Below, one piece after another: positions 13,992-24,938 of a DNA stretch of 64,000 nt (its first letter is position 1; every line of letters starts with the position of its first letter). The position numbers were made by a program, and so were the translations under genes. The notes beneath the pieces were generated by a model, which saw nothing but the letters and a program-made list of their open reading frames with translations, did not search any database and was not told the DNA's origin. This DNA is from Pectobacterium polonicum (GTDB lineage: Bacteria; Pseudomonadota; Gammaproteobacteria; Enterobacterales; Enterobacteriaceae): assembly GCF_005497185.1 (NCBI RefSeq), contig NZ_RJTN01000005.1, positions 1-64,000 of the forward strand. The letters are read 5' to 3'.

Positions 13992-14320
13992 TTCCCCTCA
14001 CCACACCTGAAAAATAGCGACTGTTTTTATCACCGTTGTTACAAATGTCATTTTTATAAACCTGCCGATTATAAAAACATCGCTGTTACACGATTGTAGT
14101 TATAACGGAACGGCCGCCATAACCACACTACTTTTACCCTACTATCGGTTTTATCACTCGTCCATCGCGGCTGCAACGCTTATTGCGCTTTCATTATGCA
14201 AAACGGCACGTTACTCAGTCTGTACTTTTTCACTGTTGCCGATCTGTTATGAATAAATAGAGTCCAGACAGAAAAATCCGTATCATGCCGCTTCCGCTAA
14301 TCTCGACAAGAGTGAACACC
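13992..14320. promoter_or_regulatory. divergent serC / ycaO promoter region
   Basis: A non-coding stretch of 329 bases between two divergent genes that must carry both promoters. It is AT-rich at 14020-14110. I did not find a convincing long operator. An in-frame ATG at 14285 upstream of ycaO is unlikely as a start because the family N-terminus begins at 14321. Confidence 0.5.
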
Positions 14321-16084
14321 ATGACTCAAACGTTTATCCCAGGCAAAGACGCCGCCCTGGAAGATTCCATCGCCCGTTTTCAACAGCAACTCCAGGACCT
14401 GGGGTTTAACATCGAAGAAGCGTCATGGCTGAACCCGGTGCCAAACGTCTGGTCTGTCCATATCCGAGACCGCGATTGCCCACTTTGCTTTACTAACGGC
14501 AAAGGTGCCAGTAAGAAAGCGGCCCTGGCTTCTGCGTTAGGTGAATATTTCGAACGTCTGTCCACCAACTATTTCTTTGCTGACTTCTACCTCGGCAAAA
14601 CGATCGCTAACGGTGATTTCGTTCACTATCCGAATGAAAAATGGTTCCCGATTCCAGAAGACGATGCCCTGCCGGAAGGGATTTTGGATGCTCGCCTGCA
14701 CCAGTTTTACGATCCTGAACAGGAATTGAGCGCCAGCGATCTAATCGATCTGCAATCCGGTAATGCCGACAGAGGCATTTGCGCGCTGCCGTTTACCCGC
14801 CAGTCCGATCAGCAAACCGTCTATATTCCGATGAACATCATCGGTAACCTGTACGTCTCTAATGGGATGTCCGCGGGTAACACTGCCAACGAAGCCCGCG
14901 TTCAAGGGTTATCAGAAGTGTTTGAACGCAGTATCAAAAATCGCATCATTGCAGAATCCATCAGCCTGCCGGAAATTCCGCAAGAGGTGCTAAATCGCTA
15001 CCCAGGCGTGGTCGAAGCGATTGCGACACTGGAAAAAGAAGGCTTCCCTATTTTCTCTTACGATGCCTCACTGGGCGGGAAATATCCGGTCATCTGCGTG
15101 GTGCTGTTTAATCCGGCTAACGGTACCTGCTTTGCCTCCTTCGGCGCACACCCTGATTTCGGCGTGGCGCTGGAGCGTACCGTTACCGAACTGCTGCAAG
15201 GCCGCGGTCTGAAAGATCTGGATGTGTTTACTCCTCCGACGTTTGATGATGAAGAAGTGGCCGAGCACGCGAATCTGGAAACCCACTTTATCGATTCCAG
15301 CGGCCTAATCTCCTGGGATATGTTCAAGAAAGAAGCAGATTATGAATTTGCCGACTGGAGCTTTAAAGGCTCGACGGAAGAAGAATTCGCTACATTGATG
15401 GCTATCTTCAAGCAGGAAGATAAAGAGGTCTACATTGCTGACTATGAGCATCTGGCCGTTTATGCCTGCCGCATCATCGTACCGGGAATGTCAGACATCT
15501 ACCCTGCCGACGATCTGCTGTTGGCCAATAACAGCATGGGCGCTCACCTGCGCGACACGCTGCTGGCACTACCTGATAGCAAGTGGGAACAAGAAGACTA
15601 TCTGGCGCTGTTGCAACAGTTGGATGACGAAGGGCTGGACGACTTCACCCGCGTACGCGAGCTGCTTGGTATTGCCACTGGCAAAGATAACGGCTGGTTC
15701 ACTCTGCGCGTTGGCGAGTTGAAAGCTATGTTGGCACTGGCTGGCGGTGACCTGGATCAGGCACTGATCTGGACAGAATGGACGCAGGATTTCAACAACT
15801 CCGTCTTCAGCGCACAGCGCAGCAATTACTATCGTTGCCTGCAAACCTTGCTGCTGCTGGCACTCGAGCCTGAGCGCGATCCTGCTGAATACTACGATGC
15901 CTTTACTAAAATGTACGGTCGGGAGACGGTTGATGTCGCCAGTGCCGCCATTGCTGGCGAAGCATGCTTCTACGGCCTGTTTGCCGTAGACGATACCTTT
16001 ACCTCTTTACCTGCGCATCAGTCGTTGCTGGCTGCCTATGAAAAGCTGCAACAGGCTAAACGTCGTTATTGGTCGTCAAAATAA
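14321..16084 (+). CDS. ycaO: YcaO, cofactor for ribosomal protein S12 methylthiolation
   Basis: A 587-residue YcaO-domain protein very close to E. coli YcaO (start MTQTFIPGKDAALEDSIARF). YcaO proteins use ATP to activate amide backbones; in E. coli this member supports RimO-dependent beta-methylthiolation of S12. The ATP-binding YcaO domain covers roughly residues 60-380, seen in the motifs CFTNGKGASKKAALASALGEYFERL (residues 60-84) and EARVQGLSEVFERSIKNRII. A C-terminal helical region follows. ATG 14321 is chosen over 14285 by family alignment. It lies upstream of focA as in E. coli. Confidence 0.93.
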   Translation: MTQTFIPGKDAALEDSIARFQQQLQDLGFNIEEASWLNPVPNVWSVHIRDRDCPLCFTNGKGASKKAALASALGEYFERLSTNYFFADFYLGKTIANGDFVHYPNEKWFPIPEDDALPEGILDARLHQFYDPEQELSASDLIDLQSGNADRGICALPFTRQSDQQTVYIPMNIIGNLYVSNGMSAGNTANEARVQGLSEVFERSIKNRIIAESISLPEIPQEVLNRYPGVVEAIATLEKEGFPIFSYDASLGGKYPVICVVLFNPANGTCFASFGAHPDFGVALERTVTELLQGRGLKDLDVFTPPTFDDEEVAEHANLETHFIDSSGLISWDMFKKEADYEFADWSFKGSTEEEFATLMAIFKQEDKEVYIADYEHLAVYACRIIVPGMSDIYPADDLLLANNSMGAHLRDTLLALPDSKWEQEDYLALLQQLDDEGLDDFTRVRELLGIATGKDNGWFTLRVGELKAMLALAGGDLDQALIWTEWTQDFNNSVFSAQRSNYYRCLQTLLLLALEPERDPAEYYDAFTKMYGRETVDVASAAIAGEACFYGLFAVDDTFTSLPAHQSLLAAYEKLQQAKRRYWSSK

Positions 16085-16150
16085 TGCCTACGCGATGCAG
16101 CCATCTTACAATCTTATATTGATGGCGGCGCTCTGTTGTAAATAACCCCA

Positions 16151-16178
16151 ATAGCCCTTTATTTTAAAGGGCTATTTT
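16151..16178 (+). terminator. ycaO terminator
   Basis: ATAGCCCTTTA (16151-16161) and TAAAGGGCTAT (16165-16175) form an 11-bp stem with a TTT loop, followed by a TTTT tail. It lies 66 nt after the ycaO stop. Confidence 0.85.
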
Positions 16179-16520
16179 ATTGTCCTCTGGACAATAATTT
16201 ATTATTCGTGATGCATAATCAGAATATTGTTATTGAATGGTGAATTTTTAATTAAATTACCTCGACAAGGTGGTACTGAAATTCTACAAAACATGATTTT
16301 TATTAACGCTAAATCGGTAGGTTTAACGTCTGTCATTCAACTCTTTTTGTAAAAATTAAAATATTTTTTTATCATAAAATTCAATAAATTAACCATAAAA
16401 TCACGGTATCTCACCCTCCCCGTCGACCTGTTAATTTCTTGCAATATGATCCACGTCAAATTTTACCGTATACTGCTTTGTTAGTATCTCAACGCTGATA
16501 ATTTTTAAGAGAGAGTTAGT
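16179..16520 (+). promoter_or_regulatory. focA-pflB promoter region with a candidate FNR box
   Basis: An AT-rich, gene-free stretch upstream of focA. ATGATCCACGTCAA at 16446-16459 matches the FNR consensus TTGATN4ATCAA at 8 of 10 positions. FNR and ArcA control of pfl is established in E. coli, where several promoters lie here. The FNR assignment is by inspection only. The remaining positions show A/T runs (16350-16400) but no clear repeats. Confidence 0.45.
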
Positions 16521-17381
16521 GTGAAAGCTGACAACCCCTTCACTCTATTACTACCGGCCGCCATGGCAAAAGTTGCTGAAGACGCCGGAGTCTATAAAGC
16601 TACAAAACAACCGTGTACGACGTTTTATTTAGCGATCACTGCGGGTGTGTTTATTTCGATCGCCTTCGTCTTTTATATTACGGCTACCACAGGAACCGCG
16701 ACGATTCCTTTCGGCATCGCGAAATTGATCGGTGGTATCTGTTTCTCCCTTGGCCTCATGTTGGTTGTCGTCTGCGGTGCAGACTTGTTTACCTCAACCG
16801 TTCTTATCGTGATTGCCAAAGCCAGTGGACGTATTACCTGGAAGCAACTAGCCTGTAACTGGGCAAATGTCTATGTCGGCAACCTGATTGGCGCACTTTT
16901 CTTCGTTGGGCTTATCTGGTTCTCGGGAGAGCACATGGTCGCAAACGGTGCGTGGGGTCTCAACGTCCTGCAAACGGCAGAACACAAACTTGAACACACG
17001 TTCGTTGAAGCGCTGTGTCTGGGTATTCTGGCCAACCTGCTGGTCTGTCTGGCGGTGTGGATGAGTTATTCCGGCCGTACGCTTACTGATAAAATGTTTG
17101 CCATGATTCTGCCTGTCGCCATGTTCGTTTCCAGCGGTTTTGAGCATAGCATCGCCAACATGTTCATGATTCCTATGGGCATCGTTATCAAAAATTTTGC
17201 GGCCCCGGAATTCTGGAATGCCATTGGCATGGCGCCGTCTCAGTTTGAACATTTAACCGTTAGCCACTTCATTACCGATAACCTGATTCCCGTCACCCTG
17301 GGGAACATCATCGGCGGCGGCGTAATGGTCGGTTTGACATATTGGGTAATTTATTTGCGCGGTGGAGACAAGCACCACTAA
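16521..17381 (+). CDS. focA: formate channel FocA
   Basis: A 286-residue integral membrane protein of the formate/nitrite transporter family. It moves formate made by PflB across the inner membrane as a pentamer. Six hydrophobic helices are visible, starting near residue 30 (FYLAITAGVFISIAFVFYI). The start is GTG at 16521 after AGAGAG, giving MKADNPFTLLLPAAMAKVAEDAG as in E. coli. pflB follows after 57 nt, so the two are co-transcribed. Confidence 0.95.
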   Translation: MKADNPFTLLLPAAMAKVAEDAGVYKATKQPCTTFYLAITAGVFISIAFVFYITATTGTATIPFGIAKLIGGICFSLGLMLVVVCGADLFTSTVLIVIAKASGRITWKQLACNWANVYVGNLIGALFFVGLIWFSGEHMVANGAWGLNVLQTAEHKLEHTFVEALCLGILANLLVCLAVWMSYSGRTLTDKMFAMILPVAMFVSSGFEHSIANMFMIPMGIVIKNFAAPEFWNAIGMAPSQFEHLTVSHFITDNLIPVTLGNIIGGGVMVGLTYWVIYLRGGDKHH

Positions 17382-17438
17382 GGTGCAATCGGCCGCAACG
17401 TCGGGTTTTAAGAAATCCATATCAAAGGTAGGTGTAAA

Positions 17439-19721
17439 ATGACCGAGCTGAATGAAAAATTGGCCAATGCATGGCAAGGCTTTAGCAAAGGTGAATGGCA
17501 GGATAACGTCAACGTTCGTGACTTTATCCAGAAAAACTACACGCCGTATGAAGGTGATGAGTCTTTCCTGGCTGGCGCAACCAAAGCGACCTCAGCGCTG
17601 TGGGACAGCGTCATGGAAGGCATCAAACAGGAAAACCGTACTCACGCCCCTGTTGATTTTGATACCAATGTTGCTGCAACTATCACGTCTCACGACGCGG
17701 GATACATCAACAAAGGTCTGGAAAAGATCGTTGGTCTGCAGACTGATGCGCCGTTGAAACGTGCGTTGATTCCGTTCGGCGGCATCAAAATGGTTGAAGG
17801 TTCATGTAAAGTTTACGGCCGTGAACTGGACCCTCAACTGAAAAAAATCTTTACTGAATATCGTAAAACGCACAACCAAGGCGTGTTCGATGTTTACACC
17901 CCAGATATCCTGCGTTGTCGTAAGTCTGGCGTTCTGACTGGTCTGCCAGATGCTTATGGCCGTGGCCGTATCATCGGTGACTATCGTCGCGTTGCGCTGT
18001 ACGGCATCGATTATCTGATGAAAGACAAGTTTGCTCAGTTCACTTCTCTGCAATCCAAACTGGAAAACGGCGAAGATCTGGAAGCAACAATCCGTCTGCG
18101 TGAAGAAATTGCCGATCAGCATCATGCGCTGAGCCAAATTAAAGAAATGGCTGCTAAATATGGCTGTGACATTTCTGGCCCAGCCGCAACAGCTCAGGAA
18201 GCCGTTCAGTGGACTTACTTCGGTTACCTCGCTGCGGTGAAATCACAGAATGGTGCGGCAATGTCCTTCGGACGTGTATCCACCTTCCTGGATATCTATC
18301 TTGAGCGCGATCTGAAAGCAGGCAAAATCACGGAAGAAGAAGCTCAGGAAATGATTGACCACCTGGTCATGAAACTGCGTATGGTGCGTTTCCTGCGTAC
18401 GCCTGAGTATGATGAGCTGTTCTCTGGTGACCCAATCTGGGCAACGGAATCTCTGGCTGGTATGGGTCTGGATGGTCGTACGCTGGTAAGTAAAACCAGC
18501 TTCCGCTTCCTGAACACCCTGTACACCATGGGGCCGTCTCCAGAGCCTAACATGACCATTCTGTGGTCTGAAAAACTGCCACAAAGCTTTAAAAACTATG
18601 CGGCTAAAGTCTCCATCGATACCTCTTCTCTGCAATACGAGAATGACGATCTGATGCGTCCTGACTTTAACAACGATGACTACGCGATTGCTTGTTGCGT
18701 AAGCCCGATGATCGTTGGCAAACAAATGCAGTTCTTCGGTGCTCGTGCAAACCTGGCGAAAACCATGCTGTACGCAATCAATGGCGGCGTGGACGAAAAA
18801 CTGAAAATGCAGGTTGGTCCTAAATCAGAACCAATCAAAGGCGACGTTCTGAACTTTGACGAAGTGATGGATCGTATGGATCACTTCATGGATTGGCTGG
18901 CTAAGCAATATGTCACCGCGTTGAACGTCATCCACTACATGCATGACAAATACAGCTACGAAGCATCGCTGATGGCACTGCACGATCGTGACGTGTTCCG
19001 TACCATGGCGTGTGGTATCGCGGGTCTGTCTGTTGCTGCTGACTCCCTGTCTGCTATCAAATATGCCAAAGTTAAGCCGATTCGTGATGAAGATGGCCTG
19101 GCTATCGACTTTGATATCGAAGGCGAATATCCGCAATTCGGTAACAACGATGCTCGCGTAGATGAACTGGCTTGCGATCTGGTTGAACGTTTCATGAAGA
19201 AAATTCAGAAACTGAATACCTACCGTGGCGCAACCCCGACGCAGTCTGTTCTGACCATCACCTCTAACGTGGTATATGGCAAGAAAACAGGTAATACCCC
19301 AGACGGTCGCCGCGCAGGTGCACCATTCGGACCAGGTGCTAACCCAATGCACGGTCGTGACCAGAAAGGTGCTGTTGCGTCTCTGACTTCTGTTGCCAAG
19401 CTGCCGTTTGCTTACGCGAAAGATGGTATTTCTTATACCTTCTCCATCGTACCTAACGCGTTGGGTAAAGACGATAACGTGCGTAAAGCTAACCTTGCGG
19501 GTTTGATGGATGGTTATTTCCATCATGAAGCCAGCATCGAAGGTGGCCAGCACTTGAACGTCAACGTCATGAACCGTGAAATGCTGCTTGATGCGATGGA
19601 AAACCCGGAAAAATATCCGCAGTTGACTATCCGTGTATCTGGCTATGCAGTGCGTTTCAACTCACTGACGAAAGAACAGCAGCAAGACGTTATTACCCGT
19701 ACTTTCACACAGTCAATCTAA
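17439..19721 (+). CDS. pflB: pyruvate formate-lyase
   Basis: A 760-residue glycyl-radical enzyme that cleaves pyruvate with CoA to formate and acetyl-CoA in anaerobic growth. The active-site cysteine pair is in IACCVSP (Cys419-Cys420 in gene numbering). The radical glycine is Gly735 in RVSGYAVRF (Gly734 without Met). Its length equals the E. coli enzyme. AAAGGTAGGTG precedes the ATG. Codon use is visibly biased to abundant-tRNA codons, as expected for a highly expressed protein. It is activated by the pflA product downstream. Confidence 0.97.
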   Translation: MTELNEKLANAWQGFSKGEWQDNVNVRDFIQKNYTPYEGDESFLAGATKATSALWDSVMEGIKQENRTHAPVDFDTNVAATITSHDAGYINKGLEKIVGLQTDAPLKRALIPFGGIKMVEGSCKVYGRELDPQLKKIFTEYRKTHNQGVFDVYTPDILRCRKSGVLTGLPDAYGRGRIIGDYRRVALYGIDYLMKDKFAQFTSLQSKLENGEDLEATIRLREEIADQHHALSQIKEMAAKYGCDISGPAATAQEAVQWTYFGYLAAVKSQNGAAMSFGRVSTFLDIYLERDLKAGKITEEEAQEMIDHLVMKLRMVRFLRTPEYDELFSGDPIWATESLAGMGLDGRTLVSKTSFRFLNTLYTMGPSPEPNMTILWSEKLPQSFKNYAAKVSIDTSSLQYENDDLMRPDFNNDDYAIACCVSPMIVGKQMQFFGARANLAKTMLYAINGGVDEKLKMQVGPKSEPIKGDVLNFDEVMDRMDHFMDWLAKQYVTALNVIHYMHDKYSYEASLMALHDRDVFRTMACGIAGLSVAADSLSAIKYAKVKPIRDEDGLAIDFDIEGEYPQFGNNDARVDELACDLVERFMKKIQKLNTYRGATPTQSVLTITSNVVYGKKTGNTPDGRRAGAPFGPGANPMHGRDQKGAVASLTSVAKLPFAYAKDGISYTFSIVPNALGKDDNVRKANLAGLMDGYFHHEASIEGGQHLNVNVMNREMLLDAMENPEKYPQLTIRVSGYAVRFNSLTKEQQQDVITRTFTQSI

Positions 19722-19751
19722 TTTCCATGGCTGTCTGAAAAGGCGTAAAAT

Positions 19752-19777
19752 AAAGGCTCCACGTCAGTGGGGCCTTT
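19752..19777 (+). terminator. pflB terminator
   Basis: AAAGGCTCCAC (19752-19762) pairs with GTGGGGCCTTT (19767-19777), one G-U pair and a GTCA loop, followed by TT. pflA therefore probably has a separate promoter in the 210-nt stretch 19780-19989. Confidence 0.8.
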
Positions 19778-19989
19778 TTCTTACCCTTGCTTGTCGTTCA
19801 AATTGTTAGCCTGTTTTGCCAGCCAGCTATGCGGCCCCACTCTGTGGATGGCTTGCAAAACAGATTCGACGCAGCATCTGTCACACGGTGTTCTTCTGTC
19901 AGAAACGTCTGCCAGAACGATGCCAACTTTCTCATGACTGCGCTCATAAAGACCGCTATTGTCCGGTCAAATTTGGAGAAAACCTCGCA

Positions 19990-20730
19990 ATGTCAGTAAT
20001 CGGTCGCATCCACTCCTTTGAATCCTGCGGCACCGTCGATGGCCCAGGCATCCGTTTCATCATCTTCTTCCAGGGCTGCCTGATGCGCTGTCTGTATTGC
20101 CATAACCGTGATACCTGGGATACACACGGCGGCAAAGAAGTGACAGTGGAAGAACTCATGAAAGAAGTCGTGACCTATCGCCACTTTATGAATGCATCTG
20201 GCGGCGGCGTAACAGCATCAGGCGGTGAGGCCATCCTGCAAGCCGAGTTTGTGCGCGACTGGTTCCGCGCCTGTAAGGCCGAAGGTATCAATACCTGTCT
20301 GGACACCAATGGGTTCGTACGCCGCTACGACCCTGTCATTGACGAGCTATTAGACGTCAGCGATTTGGTGATGCTCGATTTAAAGCAAATGAACGATGAT
20401 ATACATCAGAATTTAGTTGGCGTATCGAATCATCGTACTCTGGACTTCGCTCGTTATCTGGCAAAACGTAACCAGCGTACCTGGATACGTTATGTGGTAG
20501 TGCCCGGCTGGTCTGACGACGACGCGTCCGCACATAAACTGGGCGAGTTTACGAAGGATATGACAAACATCGAGAAAATTGAACTTCTGCCCTATCATGA
20601 GCTTGGCAAACACAAGTGGATCGCAATGGGCGAAGAGTACAAATTAGACGGTGTTAAACCGCCTAAGGCCGATACGATGGATCGCGTTAAATCAATTCTT
20701 GAAAGTTACGGTCACAAGGTAATCTACTAA
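19990..20730 (+). CDS. pflA: pyruvate formate-lyase activating enzyme
   Basis: Radical-SAM enzyme of 246 residues that makes the glycyl radical on PflB. The cluster-binding CX3CX2C is at Cys30, Cys34 and Cys37 ([13 protein letters not shown]). ATG 19990 gives [20 protein letters not shown], matching E. coli in sequence and length; an in-frame extension to 19816 is discounted. It ends just before a bidirectional terminator. Confidence 0.95.
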   Translation: MSVIGRIHSFESCGTVDGPGIRFIIFFQGCLMRCLYCHNRDTWDTHGGKEVTVEELMKEVVTYRHFMNASGGGVTASGGEAILQAEFVRDWFRACKAEGINTCLDTNGFVRRYDPVIDELLDVSDLVMLDLKQMNDDIHQNLVGVSNHRTLDFARYLAKRNQRTWIRYVVVPGWSDDDASAHKLGEFTKDMTNIEKIELLPYHELGKHKWIAMGEEYKLDGVKPPKADTMDRVKSILESYGHKVIY

Positions 20731-20748
20731 TCTCGGCCGCTTTCTGCA

Positions 20749-20777
20749 AAAATAGCGCGCTCACGGCGCGCTATTTT
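20749..20777. terminator. bidirectional terminator between pflA and the hydantoinase-like gene
   Basis: AAAATAGCGCGC (20749-20760) and GCGCGCTATTTT (20766-20777) form a 12-bp stem with a TCACG loop. Both strands end in T-rich tails, which suits the convergent pflA (+) and the leftward cluster. Confidence 0.85.
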
Positions 20778-20813
20778 CATTTCATTAGAACAGCACTAAA
20801 TCGTTATGCTGTG

Positions 20814-22382
20814 CTAAGCCAGATTACCTGCCGCTTTGATTTTCACCTGTACCGCATTCCCTGGCAGATAGGCCAAAGGAATTTCCTGATAGTCGATGAT
20901 TTCAACGCTGCCCGACATCGCTCCCATCTCTTCAGCCAGACAAATAGTTTGCTGCAGCAATTCGTTTTTTACTTTTTCACGATCGTGATCCGGCATTTTA
21001 ACCACACGCTCAATCTGCGCCCCGACCTTCCCTAACGCAACCCCCACCGCATTTGCCGCATCGAAGTTCAGCGGGCGCACAACCTGGCTGATGCCAGATA
21101 AAACCTCAGGTAATAAAATACTTCCGCCACCAACAAGCACCGCGGGGATAGCCGCACGTGACGATTTGATCCGATCGATAGCACTTTCCACTTTATCAAT
21201 CATCTGACGATAAGCTTGCTGGCAAAATGTTTTATCTAACTCGGGCAGCGGATGAGAAAGAACTGATGCCCATCGCTCACGATGAAGTTGCAGCATAATA
21301 TCGCTGAGCGTTAACGTTTCCCCGCCGAAACTGACGCCCTGTTCAAGAAGACGATAGCCAACGCTATCAGGCCCAAGGGTGAGCGTCCCATCCTGAGACT
21401 GCCGCACGCAGGTTCCGCCGCCAATACCGATAGAAATAATATCCGGCATCCTGAAATTCGTCCGCACATCTCCCACTTCAACGGCAATTGCCGATTCACG
21501 CGGGAAGCCATTCACCAACACGCCAATATCGGTTGTTGTGCCCCCGACATCAATAATCAATGCATTATCCAACCCCGAAAGGTGACACGCCCCGCGAATC
21601 GAGTTCGTTGGCCCGCATGCCATCGTTAAAATGGGGTATTGCTTCACCATACTTTCGGACATCAACGTGCCATCGTTTTGCCCAAAGAATGGCGTAGCGT
21701 TAATCCCGTGCCGGGTTAGCGCTTGCGTAAAGCCGTTAACAAAGCGGATAGCCGTGCTTTGCAACGATGCATTCAGGATTGTCGCATTTTCCCTTTCCAG
21801 TAATCCCGTGCTGCCAATCCGGTGGGATAACGACAGGGAAACATCAGGCAATGCTGCATTCACCCACTGGGCAACCTGCAATTCCTGCTCGCTATTTACT
21901 GGGGAAAATACGCCACAGATCGCCACGCTATCGACATGACCACGCATCTTGTCACAAACTGCCAGCACTTCATCCAACAGAATGGAATAGATCTCCCGCC
22001 CATCAAATTCATAGCCGCCGTGAAGCTGGTAAAAATGTTCGCCTAACGTCTTTTGCCACTCGTCATCCCAGCCAAACAGTGGTGGAACGCTATCGCTGCT
22101 TGGCAGGCTCAGGCGCAATAATCCGACGCGATCCAGTCCTTTTCGCTCGACAATCGCGTTAGTACATTGTGTTGTGCCTAACATTGCATAGCGAATATGC
22201 TGCGGCGCGATACCAGATTGCGCCAGTACTTCAGCAATCGCCCGTTCGATACCGCTGTAGATATCCATGCTAGTAGGGCATTTGGCCGTCGCAATACAGC
22301 GTAGGTCACCATCTAAAATTGCCGCATCCGTGTTGGTGCCGCCGACATCAATCCCGAGTCGGTAATCATGTTTATGTAACAT
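20814..22382 (-). CDS. hydantoinase/oxoprolinase-family protein (HyuA-like)
   Basis: A 522-residue protein with the actin-like ATPase fold of HyuA and 5-oxoprolinase N-terminal parts. Visible motifs: GIDVGGTNTDAAIL at 10-23, LGTTQCTNAIVERKGLDRVG at 68-87, IDVGGTTTDIGVL at 277-289 and GIGGGT at 319-324. Such proteins open cyclic amide rings with ATP. Full HyuA is usually nearer 690 residues; this shorter form is the type found beside DUF917 genes, and no hydantoinase-B gene is next to it. ATG 22382 has GAGG 8 nt upstream; TTG 22406 is less likely. It starts 10 nt after the DUF917 stop, so the two are coupled. The exact substrate is unknown. Confidence 0.85.
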   Translation of the reverse strand: MLHKHDYRLGIDVGGTNTDAAILDGDLRCIATAKCPTSMDIYSGIERAIAEVLAQSGIAPQHIRYAMLGTTQCTNAIVERKGLDRVGLLRLSLPSSDSVPPLFGWDDEWQKTLGEHFYQLHGGYEFDGREIYSILLDEVLAVCDKMRGHVDSVAICGVFSPVNSEQELQVAQWVNAALPDVSLSLSHRIGSTGLLERENATILNASLQSTAIRFVNGFTQALTRHGINATPFFGQNDGTLMSESMVKQYPILTMACGPTNSIRGACHLSGLDNALIIDVGGTTTDIGVLVNGFPRESAIAVEVGDVRTNFRMPDIISIGIGGGTCVRQSQDGTLTLGPDSVGYRLLEQGVSFGGETLTLSDIMLQLHRERWASVLSHPLPELDKTFCQQAYRQMIDKVESAIDRIKSSRAAIPAVLVGGGSILLPEVLSGISQVVRPLNFDAANAVGVALGKVGAQIERVVKMPDHDREKVKNELLQQTICLAEEMGAMSGSVEIIDYQEIPLAYLPGNAVQVKIKAAGNLA

Positions 22383-22392
22383 CGGGAAAGCC

Positions 22393-23502
22393 TCAGCGAT
22401 TTGCAAGCTGTTCTATCGGCACATACTGCACCGGATAACCGAAATATCCTGGACCCGCCACGTCAATCCCTTTTGGCGTTCGCCACTTGTCATTGCACGG
22501 ATAGGCAATCACGTCGACCCGCTGCCCATACCGTAAATGTTCCGTAATAATCGGACGTCCGGTTTCACTATCTACTATGGAGATTAAATCAGGCACAACA
22601 GCCAGCAGATTATCCTGCGTAGGATTGGCCGTTTGTGATGAACGATACGCCAGTAATAACTCATTCTGAAAAAGCACCGTAAACGACTCGCCCTTATCGT
22701 TCCCCATGCCATCCAACACCACTTTCCCCCGCGCAAAACCACCTGTTGTGCGCCGTACTACATCAACAATTTTTCCTGATGCAACGATATAACCATTTAG
22801 CACCGTAAGCAGGGATTGTACTGGATGGCTACCCGACTGGTTTGCCTGACGCAGCGTTTTGCCGATATCTTGTGCCAGTGTAAGCGTCCCTTTAATCGCG
22901 CTACGCTTGAGTTCGCGTCCACGGAGCGGATAGTCACACATCGCACAGGCGGCTCCCATCTGTTCCGTAATGGCTCTGGCTAACCGTTCAGACCATACGC
23001 CATCAATTGGATTGAGGATAACCGAGTTACCTTTCTCATCAGCCAGCGTATTAGGTGCCGAAGATAAGCCGTCAAGGAAAAAGGTCACCATTTGGGCTGC
23101 CGGAAAGGCTCTTCCCATCGCATCACAATCGACGACGGGGATGCCTTTTGCAGCCGCAACCACTAACGGTATGAGTGAATTGATACCACCAACTTCGATA
23201 GAAAAAGTTCCAGCTGCAGACTCAGCCAGGTATTCCTCCATTGTTTCAAATGCCAAGAGAATTTGCCGTGGAGATATTATTTTTTCTACAGAGACAGTCG
23301 GCGCGCCCATCGCACTGCACGGAATAAAGAGCTCGCTATCCTTTACGTCATCCAGATTGCACACCGTTACTGGCTTCCCATGGCGCAAAGCATTTTTCGC
23401 AATTAGCGATCCCAAATAAGGATCGCCACCGCCGCCTGTACCAAGAATTGAAGCCCCCAGCGCGATATCATCTATGATTTCAAAATCAATATAGCGGACC
23501 AT
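22393..23502 (-). CDS. DUF917-family protein
   Basis: A 369-residue member of DUF917 (Pfam PF06032, from memory). The family has been tied to S-methyl-thiohydantoin desulfurase activity in ergothioneine breakdown, and members commonly pair with HyuA-like genes. The glycine-rich GTGGGGDPYLGS lies at 21-32, followed by SAMGAPTVSVEKI and DCDAMGRAFP. It is the middle gene of a three-gene leftward unit: permease, DUF917, HyuA-like. The function here (handling a hydantoin, thiohydantoin or related cyclic compound) is inference from neighbours. Confidence 0.8.
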   Translation of the reverse strand: MVRYIDFEIIDDIALGASILGTGGGGDPYLGSLIAKNALRHGKPVTVCNLDDVKDSELFIPCSAMGAPTVSVEKIISPRQILLAFETMEEYLAESAAGTFSIEVGGINSLIPLVVAAAKGIPVVDCDAMGRAFPAAQMVTFFLDGLSSAPNTLADEKGNSVILNPIDGVWSERLARAITEQMGAACAMCDYPLRGRELKRSAIKGTLTLAQDIGKTLRQANQSGSHPVQSLLTVLNGYIVASGKIVDVVRRTTGGFARGKVVLDGMGNDKGESFTVLFQNELLLAYRSSQTANPTQDNLLAVVPDLISIVDSETGRPIITEHLRYGQRVDVIAYPCNDKWRTPKGIDVAGPGYFGYPVQYVPIEQLANR

Positions 23503-23528
23503 TACTTACCCAATAACCATCGAACAAC

Positions 23529-24860
23529 CTAAGATTTAGAAAATGAATGGGAAGATTCTGCCAACTGCGGGAACAGTTTCCGCATAGCGATATACATCAC
23601 CAGACTGATTATTATGCCATCCAATGTCGAAACGGATGTGATCGTGAACAAATCAAAGAAGTCTGTAGCTGTTAATAAGCTTACAAAGCTGCCGCATAGC
23701 CATGCGACAGACGCACAAATATTCAATAATGGTGGCTGTGATGCGTCCTGCTTGAGACGCGAAGAGTCAAAAAAGTAATATTCAGCAAGATAAACCCCCG
23801 CAATAGGGGAAATTAGGACACCTAGTAACGACAAAAACTGAGTAAAGTTATTAATCATGCCGTTATAAGCCAAAAACAAACCAACAATTGCCATCAACAC
23901 AACGAGTATTGGCCGGGATATTGCTCTGACAACAACAGAGAGGCCTAATGAAGCTGAAATTAAATTCGAACTATTCGTCGTCCATTGAGCGAAAATTAAA
24001 ACTACAATGGCCGACACACCAAGTCCGATGCTAAAAAATATTTCGACCAAATCGTCACTACCAACCATATGAGTCAATACGAGTGCAACAAGAATCGTTG
24101 AGCTGTTCCCCAGCAAAAATCCTAGGCCAGCCCCTAATATAGCGTCTTTACGCGTTCTGGCATAACGGGCGATATCGGGTGATACAATACTTGCCGCCAC
24201 TATCCAAATAGACACAACGTAAGAAACCGCACTTCCTAAGCTTATTGGATTTTGAATAGCGACCTCAGCAGGCGAAGAATGGCCGCTGGCTGCGAGATAT
24301 ATCCCTGATATTATCAGTATGAGCATTAGCGGGACGCTTAATACACTTAATTTACCTAACGCCCTGACCCCCCAAATGGCCGTCCATGCCATTAATACCA
24401 TGCCGAAAAGCAGGGTAAAAAAACGCCCAGGTTCAAATTGATAATGTAACAGGGCTTTTTGCAACATTACACCAAAGAAATCGAGTTGAAAGGCGAACCA
24501 TCCCACCATAGAAACGGCGGAAAATACGCCAATTATTTTTCCACCTAATCTCCCAAAAACGGAAATACTTAGTAGCGTTGTTGATAGCCCGCAACCATAG
24601 CCGACGTTAGCACATAGTGCGGCGAGGATGCCTAGTAAGACGGAGCCAATGAGTGTAGCGTAGATAGCCTGAGAAAACGGCAGTCCACTACTTAGAAAAG
24701 ACCCGAGAAACAAACCAGAAATATCGATCCCTAAAGCTAGCCATATTAAGGCAATAACATACCAACTTTTTCTCACCTCAACAGGGACAGGCTCGTATTC
24801 ATAATCATAGATTTTTCGCTCCTGTTGTTGTTTTTTAGGTACAGCATTTCCTTGAGACAT
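23529..24860 (-). CDS. NCS1-family (CodB/Mhp1-like) permease
   Basis: A 443-residue polytopic inner-membrane protein with about 12 hydrophobic helices. It resembles the cytosine/purine/hydantoin permeases (NCS1), with the N-terminal cytoplasmic segment YEPVPVEVRKSWYVIALIWLALGIDISG typical of that group. The start ATG 24860 follows GGAGG. It is the first gene of the leftward unit and ends 26 nt before the DUF917 gene, so it probably imports the substrate of the two downstream enzymes. NCS1 includes the hydantoin carrier Mhp1, which fits the HyuA-like neighbour. Nucleobase transport is the alternative. Confidence 0.8.
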   Translation of the reverse strand: MSQGNAVPKKQQQERKIYDYEYEPVPVEVRKSWYVIALIWLALGIDISGLFLGSFLSSGLPFSQAIYATLIGSVLLGILAALCANVGYGCGLSTTLLSISVFGRLGGKIIGVFSAVSMVGWFAFQLDFFGVMLQKALLHYQFEPGRFFTLLFGMVLMAWTAIWGVRALGKLSVLSVPLMLILIISGIYLAASGHSSPAEVAIQNPISLGSAVSYVVSIWIVAASIVSPDIARYARTRKDAILGAGLGFLLGNSSTILVALVLTHMVGSDDLVEIFFSIGLGVSAIVVLIFAQWTTNSSNLISASLGLSVVVRAISRPILVVLMAIVGLFLAYNGMINNFTQFLSLLGVLISPIAGVYLAEYYFFDSSRLKQDASQPPLLNICASVAWLCGSFVSLLTATDFFDLFTITSVSTLDGIIISLVMYIAMRKLFPQLAESSHSFSKS

Positions 24861-24938
24861 CACCCCTCCATCAAATAAGCAGCAAATAATTATTGTATCG
24901 TTGTGATATTTTATAGAGGTTGTTTGGCGACGTATAGA

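Noticed and set aside
18825-19553. 242-codon frame antisense to pflB
   Set aside because: Arises from the codon bias of pflB; no domain features.
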